Shown: piece after piece, positions 37,607-48,023 of the stretch
Layout of the letters: every line of letters starts with the position of its first letter
Position numbering within the stretch: position 1 is the stretch's first letter
Origin: Paulinella micropora
Taxonomy: Eukaryota > Cercozoa > Imbricatea > Euglyphida
Reading direction: 5' to 3'
DNA length: 55,303 nt
Assembly: GCA_009731375.1 (NCBI GenBank)
Contig: BJOX01000311.1
Location: 570,660 to 625,962 of the forward strand
The notes under the pieces: model-generated
What the model was told of the DNA's origin: nothing
Seen by the model: the letters and a program-made list of their open reading frames with translations, nothing else
Databases searched by the model: none
Made by a program: the position numbers and the translations under genes

Positions 37607-39073
37607 TCAATGGTCTTCTACGAAATTAACTATAACACTCACATTTCCTCCATTATTAACAGTAGATACAGACTTTTGTAAAAATGTTAGATTTTCGCCA
37701 GGTGCGAGTTGTATATCGTAAGTTCGCAGGTCAATAAGTTGGCTAGAAGTAGCATTAACATAAAGTTTAACAATGACGTTCGTTATAGTTGCGCCACCGA
37801 GGGCGGTCGCACTGTTGTCCTTTGATACGATTGAAGTTTTGGCATCAATATCATCGACAATCTTAGCTTGTGCTCGGTTATCGCAATCAAATGCTGAGTT
37901 TGAAGTTTCGGTATTATTAAATCCGCTAGTGTAAATTCGGCGAATTCTCTCACCCTGCGAGCGGTTCATCTTCAAAACGAATGACTGAGTGCCCGCCGCG
38001 AGATTAGTTTTCCAAGAGAGAGGGTATTCGGTCTAGAACGAAAAGCCTTCACCCGCAATCTTTTGTTGAACACCCACAATAACATTCGGGTCGGTTTCAA
38101 CAGCGAGAAAGAGGTTAAGGTTGGTAATATTCGCAGACTGTCCGAACAGAGTTGCTCCTGCTCCAACACTAAGGGCATCAGTTCCATAAAATACGGTTTT
38201 GTTCGTGCCCTCCCACACAATCCTGAAATCAAGAATTTCATTAAAACCAATAGTCTTATCAATTTCGAAAATGGTTCCAAAAAGCATACCCAGAGGAATA
38301 GACACATTGATAACGGGAGTATCGGTGTTATCGGCGCCACCTTCAAAATACTTCGCCTCCTCATAAGCGACATTTACAACAGAGGCAACACCAGTTCCGT
38401 TAGCAATGAGCAAATCATTATGACGGCGGGCTGTGATAGGTGGCTGTGATGCAAAATCTTGAACTCTTGACCCCAATGTTCGCACCATTTCGGTTATACG
38501 AGTGATAATATGGGCGGATTCATTACCAGCACTAGTATCACCAATAGCAGTGAAGGCGGTTGCTCCATCATCAAGGAAGTTAGCATAGCCAGCATCCGTA
38601 ATAGCCTTTCTATCAGCAGGCGAGGCTTGTGTATCATTCGGCACATTACACTTTTGAAGCATAGCACCATAACCAGACCCAGCCCCGTGGTTATCCAAAG
38701 CCATAAATCTATCATAGGAAATCTCAGGCTTCCAAATCATCTTAGTGTAATTTCCCACGTGTTGAAGATTACACAGATACTGACCGCTTCGGCTTCGCAG
38801 TTCAATCGTCTTAATCATTGGCAGGCAGTCCATAGGAATTCGGTTATACCTTCCACCAGCATTAGGCGGATTTGGTTTGTAGGTAAATCGCAAAACAGAC
38901 CTCGCAAGGTTCAAAGGACGAGTAGGAATTTCAAAAGTTGATTCAATTCCTCCCACTGTTGTAATAGGTATAGTCGCAAGACTTTCGCGGGCAGTAAGTT
39001 TGTTAAGCGAATACTTACCGCGAATGAGCTCGCTCTGGCTGTGTGTAAGTTCTCCTCCATATTGGACGGGCAT
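37607..39073 (-). pseudogene. Major capsid protein fused by deletion to the downstream gene (P2)
   Basis: The first 345 residues (MPVQYGGELTHSQSELIRGK, RPLNLARSVLRF, NYTKMIWKPE, LNLFLAVETDPNV) are a normal Polinton MCP N-terminus. A TAG at 38033-38035 then interrupts the frame. The same frame continues with MCP sequence to about 37861 (GERIRRIYTSGFNNTETSNS) and runs in register into the last 80 residues of the gene that follows MCP in P1 (SATALGGATITNVIVKLYVN, PGENLTFLQKSV). By comparison with P1, about 1.44 kb (24003-25443 there) is missing. P2 cannot make a complete capsid protein. Confidence 0.83.
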
Positions 39074-39134
39074 TTTTTATTTTTTCGTTGCTTGTGGTTC
39101 TATATTAAAAAAAATAATTCTAAAATTAAATTAA

Positions 39135-40037
39135 TTAATGAGATTTCAACAAATTGAAAAATGATGAAAATAAATTAAAATAATTAGTCTCGCGGTAAAT
39201 CAGCAATGTCATTACAATACCCAACCCGTTTAGGTTTATTGGTTGGTCGTTTTCGTCAGTTAAGTAAAACCTAAATACATTGTTTGAATTGGCGGATAGT
39301 CTTTTGCCATACTCCGCAGAGCCGAACGGGATTTCATTTGCGGTGTATATTTCTTGGAGCACGTGGTTATCACCTTCGCCAACGAGGTCGCTTTGTAGAT
39401 ACAATGTTTTTTCGCCAGTCAATATTATGACATTTGGCGACCTTAGGTTATTATTAGCAAAGAAATAAGTAGAGGACCGCTCAAACCCCATAATTTCGTG
39501 GATGCGAGTTTCGTCGTCAAATACAAACCTCGGTTGGATGTTAATGGGATTGTTCGCTACGGTAAATAATAACTTGCCGTCTTCTGGGTCGGTGTTGGTG
39601 TTGTTGCTTGTTATTGTGTATGTGAAATGGTTTGGACTGTCTGCGGTTAGCACCTCGGCTAGCTTATTTTTTAAGTTGTTCATTGTGTAGTTGCCTTCGG
39701 GTATCGTAATGAGTGCCTCGTTGCCATTTTCACTCAGAGTAAAAGTGTTGTATGGTGAAGCCACAGAATAATACGATTTCGGCACATAGATATGAAGTAT
39801 TTTACAATGGGTCGGATTGTCTAACCCCTTCATATCAATGGAGTGAGTAAAAATGTTGTATGGTGAAGCCACCGAATAATACGATTTCGGCACATAGATA
39901 TGAAGTATTTTACAATGGGTCGGATTGTCTAACCCCTTCATATCAATGGAGTGAGTAAAATCACTATCTGTGCCGTTTATCCTATTTTTGCTATTTATGT
40001 AATAGATACCGCTACTTCGTCCGCCCTTATATTCCAT
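39135..40037 (-). CDS. Penton (minor capsid) protein with internal tandem duplication, P2 copy
   Basis: 300 residues, open, and homologous to 21910-22722. The only difference in architecture is an exact in-frame duplication of 36 residues. The segment running from FTHSIDMKGLDNPTHCKILH through IYVPKSYYSVASPYN occurs twice in a row, encoded by a 108-bp tandem repeat at about 39745-39960. The duplicated piece is the first strand region of the jelly roll, so folding may be disturbed. The rest, including IMGFERSSTYFF and NLNGLG near the end, is normal. Confidence 0.75.
   Translation of the reverse strand: MEYKGGRSSGIYYINSKNRINGTDSDFTHSIDMKGLDNPTHCKILHIYVPKSYYSVASPYNIFTHSIDMKGLDNPTHCKILHIYVPKSYYSVASPYNTFTLSENGNEALITIPEGNYTMNNLKNKLAEVLTADSPNHFTYTITSNNTNTDPEDGKLLFTVANNPINIQPRFVFDDETRIHEIMGFERSSTYFFANNNLRSPNVIILTGEKTLYLQSDLVGEGDNHVLQEIYTANEIPFGSAEYGKRLSANSNNVFRFYLTDENDQPINLNGLGIVMTLLIYRETNYFNLFSSFFNLLKSH
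39745..39960 (-). repeat. 108-bp tandem duplication inside penton gene
   Basis: Two adjacent 108-bp copies differ at only one or two bases. The unit begins within sequence shared with the normal gene (NxFT junction) and keeps the reading frame. P1 has a single copy. Confidence 0.9.
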
Positions 40038-40096
40038 TGACCCGACTTTTTGGTGTTAGTATATATAGGAAAATATATTTTTTTGTTTTAATTACT

Positions 40097-41606
40097 TCAT
40101 ATGAATGTATCAAAACCATACCCGTTCTGGGCTTTTAACTCCGCCTTTTCTTTCAAATCAGTCCATCCACTGGCAAATTTAAAACGGGTTCCTTTCGCCC
40201 GCTCTAAAAGAAACCGCATACTATGCCATCCGCAAGTATCTGAGGTGTCGCTTTGTTGTTTAACTTGATTGACCTTCATTAATAAATAACTATCAGGACG
40301 GCTTTTATCTAACAGCTGTTTCATTTGATGTTGGAAAAGTTCAGTCGGCTCATATTCTGCTAGCGGGTCATAAACTTCAACAGCCCTGTCTCCATTCAAA
40401 GAAACCCAAACAGCTATCCCGTGCGAGCCTCCTTGATTATGGCGGTCCAAGTTCATTATGAAACCGTATCGCTTTCTACTTCCTGGGTTCAAAGTGTTGA
40501 GTTGGTCGCTTGGAACTGTGCCGAGAAACCACTTATGTTTTTTCATAATCTCATTTATTTCGTGTATCATTAAACCTTTGGCTGTTCCATCTTGTGGAGT
40601 GTCGGGTGCTTGTTGTTGGTCGGGTGCTTGTTGTTTCACTTCTGGGGTTGCGGGTGCTTGTCCCTGTGTCAACTCAAATATTAGCTGTTTAGCCTCGGGT
40701 GAATTAGGGGTTTGTTGTGTCTGGGGTGTGGATGGTGGTTGTTTTGTCTGCGGTGTTTTCTTTTCTGTTGCCTTAGTTTCTTTTACGAGCTTATCTAGTT
40801 TGTCCCAGCCTTCATCGGGAGAAGTTATATTTTCGGTAAATTTTTTAGTGTAACCATTGTTTTAATGTATCAGAATGGTTTTTCTTTTTGCCTGGTGCTT
40901 TTACGATTTTAATATCAATGCCTGCTTTTGTGAGACCATTTACTACGGAGTGATTTCTAGGTTTTCCAGCATTTGCTCGCATTAATCTCACAGGATTAGA
41001 AAACATAGCATCAATAATTCTTTTTCTCTTCTCGTCTTTCAAATCTTTTGCTTGCTTATTAACTTCATCAGTTATATCAGTTATCCCGCTTGGAGATGAT
41101 TTTGGAATTTTTGGTGTTTTTTCTTCAACAGGTGCTGTTAATAGTCCTTGCTTAGTTCTCCGTAATTCCTCAATAAGTCGTTGCTCTTTCCTGAGTTCGC
41201 GGTCCTTTTCATCCTGTCTTTCTTGTATGTCTGCTAATTCTTTGCGGTGTTGCCTCTTCCTTTCCTGGTCTTTTTCTTCAATGTCCGCTTTCTCTTTCTT
41301 ATCTATGGCTTCTATCTTTTCATATTTCTCCTGTTTGAGTTTATCTAAGTGGTCTTGAATAGCCATCCTTGTATTTTGTTCAATCTCCGACAGGCTTTGA
41401 ACTTTTTTCTTATCTTCCCGCTTTTCCCTCTTTGCTTTTGGTTTGTTCAAATATTTCATAAACAGCTTAACAATTTGAAGTGTTGATAAGTCATTCGTTT
41501 TCTTTCCAAAGTTTAGATATGCTCGTTTGCCTTTTACTTTGATATATGGTCGACCATCTTTCGTTCTGTATATTCTAGGTGGCCGTTGTTTAGGTTTTTT
41601 TCTCAT
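40097..41606 (-). pseudogene. Coiled-coil protein joined to adenovirus-type cysteine protease (P2 copy, one frameshift)
   Basis: The N-terminal part (40845-41606) begins RPPRIYRTKDGRPYIKVKGK after a basic start, as in P1, and continues as Glu/Lys/Arg coiled coil. It stops at 40845. A frame overlapping this stop continues through a Pro/Gln/Thr-rich linker into the protease (open from at least 40672). The protease shows His in GGSHGIAVWV, the acidic residue in VYDPLAEYEP and Cys in TCGWHSMRFL. It is followed by FASGWTDLKEKAELKAQNGY. A single base explains the break, near 40850. The linker is much shorter than in P1, and the APPQ repeat and hairpin are absent. Likely role: maturation protease anchored to a DNA- or core-binding coiled coil. 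Confidence 0.78.
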
Positions 41607-41661
41607 TGTATATTGAGGTTAAAAAATAATAGAAAGTTTAGTTTTTTATTATCTGTGGGGT

Positions 41662-41976
41662 TTAAAATTTAAGTGCCCCACGGCCTCGTTGCTTGCCGTA
41701 TCCCATATCGCTCGCAACCTTTTGAACTTTTCCAGCATAGGGAACATCAACTCTATCCAAAGCACCAGCGAAGCGAGAGATTGTTTTGTCTTTTTTCAAA
41801 TAGTTATTAATATTCCTAAATGTATTGCCGACCTTTTCCCAGTTTATTTTACCGCCAGCCTGCCCCTTTTGTTTCTTGCGATCAGTTTTCTTTTTTCCGC
41901 CCGCCATTGTGTTTGAGTTTCTTGTTATTTTTCCGACTGTTGGAATGACTTCAACCCTTGTTGTTTTCACGACCAT
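41662..41976 (-). CDS. Basic core-like protein (P2 copy)
   Basis: 104 residues, intact. KKKTDRKKQKGQAGGKINWE parallels the P1 basic tract, and the C-terminus, DMGYGKQRGRGALKF, matches the P1 ending. Between them is a helix followed by ISRFAGALDRVDVPYAGKVQ. It probably contacts packaged DNA or the inner capsid, inferred from charge and gene order. Confidence 0.6.
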   Translation of the reverse strand: MVVKTTRVEVIPTVGKITRNSNTMAGGKKKTDRKKQKGQAGGKINWEKVGNTFRNINNYLKKDKTISRFAGALDRVDVPYAGKVQKVASDMGYGKQRGRGALKF

Positions 41977-42071
41977 TATAATATAGAAAAAAAATTAATA
42001 ATAAATTACAAAAATCGTTTGTTAAAATTCTGCCTCAGTTCGTCCGATACAGCATCAACATATAAAAAGTT

Positions 42072-42833
42072 CTATCTCTCTTTGGTCGCCTCGTGGTATT
42101 TTTCAATGAAGTAGTCAAGGTCATAGCCGAGGTCCAAATGTTTATACACGAGTTCCATCTTATCCACACTCTGACCTGGAAAGATAAGTAGGTAGTCCAG
42201 CTGTTTAATCCCCTCAGGCTTGATGTCGTTAAGGTACTGCGAGCTCATAATAAACTTACTTTTGTAATGCCTATTTTTTTTACATAAATCGCTCACGGAC
42301 TTATCTCTCAACCCACTACCCAAATCATCTAACACGAACACGACTTCTGGTGTAATGTATTTGCTCAGTCTCTCCACCTTTTCGCCTCCCTCCTGCTTCT
42401 TCTTCTCTTCTTTACCAAAATAAAGAAACTTCGGCTTCGGTTCTTCTTGGCGGTCTTGAACAATCTCGCCTTCTTCTTGCTCTTCATCTGGCTTATTGAG
42501 TTTGTCTAACTCGTAATCAATCACGCTGTATCCATCCGTTTTCAAATATGTATATATAGCCATCGGGTTTCCCTTCTTCTTGAAGTGCTTAACCATTTCT
42601 TTGTAAATGTGGTCCTTGTGTATTGTGCTGGCTATAATAACAATACGGGTCTTTTTGTCAGTCGTTCGTTTCAGGATTTCAAACAGTGCGGTCGTCTTGC
42701 CACTCTTCTTGCGAGCGAGAAGAAATATATTGGCATACGGTTCATCAAACAACTTACATCCTTTTGCCAACTTGTCGCCATCTCCGTTTTGCTTGACTGG
42801 TTTCACCTTTACATTATTGATTTTCTCCATCAC
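42072..42833 (-). CDS. FtsK/HerA-type genome packaging ATPase (P2 copy, C-terminus truncated)
   Basis: 253 residues with P-loop LLARKKSGKTT, Walker B VVFVLDDLGS and the IMSSQYLND block in one frame, so the catalytic core is complete here, unlike in P1. A TAG at 42072-42074 removes the last ~21 residues; the lost frame is still readable beyond it (NFLYVDAVSDELRQNF). Whether the short form works is unknown. The gene starts MMEKINNVKVKP, 12 bp after the stop of the preceding conserved gene, suggesting a shared transcript. Confidence 0.85.
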   Translation of the reverse strand: MMEKINNVKVKPVKQNGDGDKLAKGCKLFDEPYANIFLLARKKSGKTTALFEILKRTTDKKTRIVIIASTIHKDHIYKEMVKHFKKKGNPMAIYTYLKTDGYSVIDYELDKLNKPDEEQEEGEIVQDRQEEPKPKFLYFGKEEKKKQEGGEKVERLSKYITPEVVFVLDDLGSGLRDKSVSDLCKKNRHYKSKFIMSSQYLNDIKPEGIKQLDYLLIFPGQSVDKMELVYKHLDLGYDLDYFIEKYHEATKER

Positions 42834-42845
42834 TCTATATTTTTA

Positions 42846-43217
42846 TTACCCGAGAAATTCCAAACAAATAACAATTCTTCCAGCTAGTTGGTCAGTCTCA
42901 ATATTTCCATTGTCCGTTTTCAATACCCTAAACGAATACTGGCCGTCGGTCCAGCCGATATTTCCGAGATTATAACCGAGGTTTGAAATGTTGGCGGTTG
43001 TGCTGTCGGCGAATGTGCCAATAATCCCAATGCGGTCCGTATGAAGGATTTTTGTTTTCGTTTCGTTCAAATCGTTCATATAGTGAATAAATTTAACATT
43101 CATTCTTGTTGGTGCCAAGTTCATTTGAATGTTTTTGTCAAATGTCTTGCTACCATTAACACCGCCTGGAAAATCATTACTTAGAAAAATAATCTTTTGG
43201 AATTTATAGTCCGCCAT
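42846..43217 (-). CDS. Conserved 120-residue virion-module protein (P2 copy)
   Basis: 123 residues, intact, with about 80 percent identity by eye to 17437-17799. MADYKFQKIIFLSNDF, NVKFIHYMND, TETKTKIL-like and VICLEFLG blocks are all kept. Retention of the full frame in both otherwise decayed elements suggests late loss or a small mutational target. The family is not recognised. The start codon is 4 nt from the divergent Cys-rich gene. Confidence 0.7.
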   Translation of the reverse strand: MADYKFQKIIFLSNDFPGGVNGSKTFDKNIQMNLAPTRMNVKFIHYMNDLNETKTKILHTDRIGIIGTFADSTTANISNLGYNLGNIGWTDGQYSFRVLKTDNGNIETDQLAGRIVICLEFLG

Positions 43218-43221
43218 CGTG

Positions 43222-43480
43222 ATGCCCTCTATATTACTGCTTATAAACTTTTTATTAATTAGTATTTCTGCTCGGACTGCCTGCGATTTCTATTCACGGG
43301 TTAGCGATAAAAAATGAAAGTTGTGTGTGGTGTATTCAAAAAGGTATAGAAACAAAATTTAAATGTGTGTATAAGCCGATGAGTGATTGGTGTGTTAGTT
43401 TTGATGAAGCTATTCCGCTAATCTGTGCTGGTGATGCTTCTTGGTATAAAACTCAGCTATATGAATGCTCACTTCCTTGA
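43222..43480 (+). pseudogene. Cys-rich secreted-type small protein (P2 copy, frameshifted)
   Basis: It opens MPSILLLINFLLISISARTA, a signal-peptide-like segment, with CDFYSRVSD after it. At a six-A run (43309-43314) the frame changes. The following frame holds ESCVWCIQKGIETKFKCVYK, DWCVSFDEAIPLICAGDASW and LYECSLP to a TGA at 43478-43480. The break falls at the same codon boundary as the in-frame stop in P1. The 3' end overlaps the convergent membrane-protein gene by 12 bp, again as in P1. About eight cysteines remain. Conservation of protein sequence with changed codons between the elements supports a real gene. Confidence 0.62.
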
Positions 43481-43815
43481 ACTAGAAGGCGATGGAAGGC
43501 AAATGCCGATAAGTAAGGTTAAAATTCCGACATAAGTGTTAGCAACCTCGCACGGAATGTTCTTTTCAGGCAACCTCACGATACAAAGTGTGATTATAGA
43601 TATAATAATACCCATCTGAAACAGATACTTAATAAGTCTGCTGTCAGTTGGTCTGTTTTTAATACAACAACAATTTCAGTTATCTTCCAATTCGTGGTCA
43701 ATTTTTTTTCCTCATTCTTCAATGAAATATCCAAAACACTGTTCTTCAACTCTGGTGTCAGTTCGCCATCCGCCATATCAATAATGGGTGGTGGTGGGTG
43801 TAATCTAGGGGGCAT
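43469..43815 (-). pseudogene. Small membrane protein downstream of fibre (P2 copy, frameshifted)
   Basis: The ATG at 43815 (MPPRLHPPPPIIDMADGELT) overlaps the fibre stop by 11 bases. The first frame stays in register to about 43700 (NSVLDISLKNEEKK). A slip there switches to the frame encoding NCC.IK, the hydrophobic segment ending TLCIVRLPEKNIPCE and NTYVGILTLLIGICLPSPSS, ending at 43469. The gene therefore matches P1 along its full length with a single break. Two membrane segments are expected. Confidence 0.6.
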
Positions 43816-46800
43816 TGGGAGTAAATACAACTGCTCTGATTTTTGCTAGTTGGTTTGCTTGGTCTTGAATTATATTAAGTAAAAGTTTATTTTCTTTTTC
43901 TAAATTAACTACCTTCTCTGACAATTGTTGAACCGCCTTAATTAATGGTGCGATAAACTCTGGATAAGCAATGGTATAACAATAATCGCCAGTATCAACC
44001 ATTTTGACATCTTGTGGTTTGATACATTCTCCTTTCAATTTACATTCTGCTCTTTGCTTCTCGCAGGGAACCATAACAGGGTTTTTAGATAATCCCGCAA
44101 AGTCTGGCATATTTAATTCTTGTAGCAAGTCATCTAACTCCTGTGCTATCATTCCCATTCTAAGCGGTGTAGTGTTTTCAATCATACGAAAGCGGACTGG
44201 ATTTAACTTATTAATCAATTCTAAAAACCAGGACATTCTTCAATATTTGTTTTTAATCTTCTATCAGAAGAAACATAAACATTTAACGGCACGACCAATT
44301 GCCCGTTGTCTCCTCTTAATGACATTTTACAAGCATTTGATGAATTTTCCCATATGAAACCATTAGTCGAACTATTATTCATAAATCTTATAGCGTGAGA
44401 CGAAAAATCGCCAGTTATTGAAGCAGGAGCAGTTCCTCCATTCAGTGCTTTACCCGCCCCAGAAGTTGACATATAAATTCCCCAATTGCTGTCCGTCGTA
44501 TCCCACATATAAATACCTTGGTTGCTCCCTCCATCTACTTGATTTTGAATAGATAACCTACTTCCACTATCTGATACTAACATCGCACTACAATAAAAAT
44601 TACTCTGAGCAATTAATGACCCGCTCCCTTTCGCATAAAAATATGAATTTTAATTTCCATCGCTCCCAGCCGCATACATTGAATTATAACCAAAACCGAC
44701 ACCCTGTGTGCCGTTGCTGTGCCTGAATTCAACACCACCAGAAGCCTGGCCGAGATTGGCTGAAACATAGAGACCGACAGGGGTGCCGTGAGACCCGCTT
44801 CTCGCTTCCCCCCTTATGTCCGCCGTGCTATTAACAACTGATATACCCGAATTGGCTGTAATCAATCCGCTGGTCGTTAATGTCGTCCCTGACACTCCCG
44901 CATTAGCCGTGATTAATCCGCTTGCTGTTAATGTGGTTGAAGATACTCCCGCATTAGCCGTTATCAATCCGCTCGCCGTTATGGCTCCGCTTGCTGTTAT
45001 GGCTCCGCTCGTTGTTAATGAGTATCCTGTGATATATTATTTCTAACATCAGTTATGTCGTAATTAAATGTTTCATAATCAAAATACAAACTTGCTATAC
45101 GGGGCTGGCTTCTAAATGAAGTTCCACTGCTTACAGTCTTATTTACAATAAACATGATATATCTCGCATTAACATTTGAAGCGGGTGTATATGTTTTCGT
45201 TGTTTGACTTGCCCAAGCCTGACCTGTCTGTGAATCCCATAATGTATATGTTATATTGTCTGGGCTCGTTCCAACATACCAAATACTCGGGGTTGTTTCA
45301 ATAAAGTTAGCAGAAGAAGACCGCACATAATATGTTTTTATCTTGTATATCGCCCCTAAATCTATTTTTATGTATTCGCCTGTGTACCCTATTCCTCCCC
45401 ACGTATTTGTGGTTGCTGGCACTCTTGTATAAACTCCCGTCGTGTCGTTGTAATATATAGCCGTAGTCCAGTAATCGTTTTGACTAGCATTTAAAGCATA
45501 ATAAGCGGGGTTGTATTCGTTAGAAGCAGAAGCAACAAATGGAGAAGGAGTTGTATTGGTCGTCATAGTCTGCGGTGCGGTGTATAAAGTAAAAGCAGAA
45601 GCCCCGTGTTTTACATCGCCCGTCATTGTTCCACCAGATAAAGCAAGAAAAGCCAGAGACCCTGTTGAATTCACCCAGTTCGTTCCATTATATGATAGTA
45701 ATTGACCGTTTGCGGGTGTTGTTATTATTACATCACTTAAAGCATATATTGATTTAGTTCCTAACCGTGTGTCAAAGTCTGTATTCGCCCTTGCGTTGGT
45801 GTAATATAGATTAGTGCCTTCTGCTAAGTTAGTTGTTGATTTAGTGGCTAGTCGTGTGTCGAAATTTGAATTATCCCGTGCGGTTGTGAAATATAAATTG
45901 GTGCCTTCTGCTAAGTTGGTTTTGCTCTTAGTCGCTAATTGAGTGTCAAATCTAGCATTAGTATAGTAAAGGTGTGTTCCCTCTGCTAAGTTGGTTGTGC
46001 TCTTAGTCGCTAATTGAGTGTCAAATCTCGCATGAGTGTAATATAAATTAGTGCACTCTGCTAAGTTAGTAGTTTATTTAGTCGCCAGTCTCGTATCAAA
46101 ATCTGTATTTGCTCTGGCTGTCGTATAGTAAAGGTTTGTTCCCTCTGGTAAGTTTGTTGTTGATTTAGTCGCGAGACGAGCATCAAATCTGCCATCAGTA
46201 TAATATAAGTTTGTTCCTTCGGCTAAGTTAGTGGTTGATTTAGTAGCTAGCCGTGTGTCAAAGTCCGTATTAGCTCTGGCTGACGTATAGTATAAATTAG
46301 TTCCCTCTGCTAAGTTAGTGGTTGATTTAGTAGCTAACCGTGTGTCAAAATTTGAATTATCTCGTGCGGTGGTGTAATATAAATTAGTGCCTTCTGCCAA
46401 GTTGGTTGTTGATTTTGTTGCTAATTGAGTGTCAAACCTAGCATTAGTATAATATAAGTTTGTTCCGTCTGCTAAGTTGGTAGTTGATTTAGTAGCTAGC
46501 CGTGTGTCAAAGTCCGTATTGGCTCTTGCGGTGGTGTAATATAGATTGGTTCCCTCTGCTAAGTTGGTGGTGCTCTTAGTTGCCAATTGACTATCAAATC
46601 TTGCTGTGGTGTAATATAAGTTAGTCCCTTCTTTTAAATCTGTGGTGCTTTTGGTTGCGAGCCTTGTGTCAAAATCTGTGTTGGCTCTTGCTGTCGTATA
46701 GTAAAGGTTTGTTCCCTCTGCTAAGTTGGTTGTTGATTTTAAAGCGAGCCGTGTGTCAAAAGCATCATCAAATGTCGCAGTGGTTATGATTGAAGAAACC

Positions 46801-47384
46801 AATATCGTATTTAGTAAATTTACTCCTATTATATTCAAATAACCGCCCATATTAATATTGCCGAATTCATCAACATTTATCAGAAAGGTTTTATTTACCC
46901 AGTTTATTGAATTATATGTGAGATAACTATTCATCGCTATTGGTGCGGTTATGACTACATCAGAAAGTGTGTCTATTGACCCCAGGGTGGTATTCCTCCA
47001 TTTACCATCCACATCATTATAAGTTAAGTATTGCCCGACCGTTGGTGCGGATATGTCTGTGTCTATCAAATTGTATAAACTGGTTTGGTGTGGATTACTC
47101 GTATTAGAGCGGTGTTGAGTTGAGGCTTTAACCTCGTCATTGTCCCTCACTCGTTGCTCTGTGTAGTATAAACGACTTCCTTCTTTAATGTCTGTCGTTG
47201 ATTTGGTAGCTAGTCTCGCACCAAATCGTCCGTCAGTATAGTAAAGATTTACGGGGTCGGCATCTTCTGGCACCCTATCAGTGTTTAAGCCTGTAATATT
47301 AGTGTTCGTTAAATCAAGGTTTGCGATTGATAGGCTGTCTGTCGCGATTTCATTCAATCCTAATAAACTTTTGTATTGACTCAT
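43805..47384 (-). pseudogene. Tail-fibre-like protein with LYYT repeats, discoidin-like domain and S74 chaperone (P2 copy, broken)
   Basis: It starts MSQYKSLLGLNEIATDSLSI. A globular head is followed by about 12 repeats of the TTNLAEGTNLYYTTAR kind (roughly 45780-46770), far more than in P1. Next is a domain with NEYNPAYYALNASQNDYW, GEYIKIDLGAIYKI and ARYIMFIVNKTV (about 45080-45560), which resembles F5/8C (discoidin) carbohydrate-binding folds and is absent from P1. LITANAG shaft repeats and the S74 chaperone (SSDRRLKTNIEE, then LINKLNPVRFRM and MIAQELDD) complete it. Lesions: a TAA at 46074, a frameshift near 45025, a TAA at 44650 and a frameshift near 44225. It would form a trimeric receptor-binding fibre. 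Confidence 0.82.
45780..46770 (-). repeat. Tandem array of fibre-shaft repeats
   Basis: About 12 copies of a 60-90 bp unit encode LATKSTTNLAEGTNLYYT-type repeats, in two alternating lengths (with and without ARANTDF). Units are similar enough to recombine, so copy number could change easily. Confidence 0.85.
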
Positions 47385-47460
47385 TCTATATTTGTTAAAA
47401 AATTGTTTATTAATAAAAACTAAAGAATATTATTTGTATGATAATATAAACAAATAGAAA

Positions 47461-47970
47461 ATGCCGAGAGGTAATAGAGAGGTCGCTATGAAGAACCTTG
47501 AAGAGGGGTGGGAGGCAAAGAAGAATCAGGCTAAGCAGAGAAAGATTGAGAGGGCGAGGGAACTACTTGCTGAGGAAGAGGCTAAACATGTGAAAGAAAT
47601 GACCAATGACAAAAAGATGGACCACATTACTAAGAAGCAGTTGGCTAAGGATATGATTGATGGTAGGGATGGAGAAAAAAGTGAGGAGAGGAGTTCGGAT
47701 GAGGAAGTAGAACACGACTTTGTAAATATCGTCGCACGGCGGGTTGCGGGTATGAAATTGAAGACCAAACAGAAAAAAAAGAAAGTGACAAAAAAGAAAC
47801 TGCCTGAATTAGAAGAGAGCGAGAGTGAGAGCGAGGAAAGCGAGGAAGAAGAACAACCTAAGAAGGGTAAAGGTAAGAAATCAAACATATCAATTAATGT
47901 TTATAACCAACAACCAGAGAAACCAAAAAAAGAAAACAATGATGTTTCAAAGATATTTTTAAAGTTCTAA
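47461..47970 (+). CDS. Conserved small charged protein (P2 copy)
   Basis: 169 residues, intact, MPRGNREVAMKNLEEGWEAK at the start and NNDVSKIFLKF at the end, both shared with the P1 copy. The central acidic patch and Lys/Glu alternation are kept, while the poly-charged linkers vary in length. It is divergent from the fibre gene across 76 bp and is followed by integrase on the same strand. Unknown function; conservation of both termini suggests binding partners. Confidence 0.7.
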   Translation: MPRGNREVAMKNLEEGWEAKKNQAKQRKIERARELLAEEEAKHVKEMTNDKKMDHITKKQLAKDMIDGRDGEKSEERSSDEEVEHDFVNIVARRVAGMKLKTKQKKKKVTKKKLPELEESESESEESEEEEQPKKGKGKKSNISINVYNQQPEKPKKENNDVSKIFLKF

Positions 47971-48023
47971 TATAGTGTATGAGTGAAATTTAGAATTTAC
48001 CACTTGATGTTCGTTTACACATT

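Noticed and set aside
45780-46770. CRISPR-like array of short repeats
   Set aside because: The repeats have no unique spacers, are in frame, vary in unit length and encode a repetitive fibre shaft.
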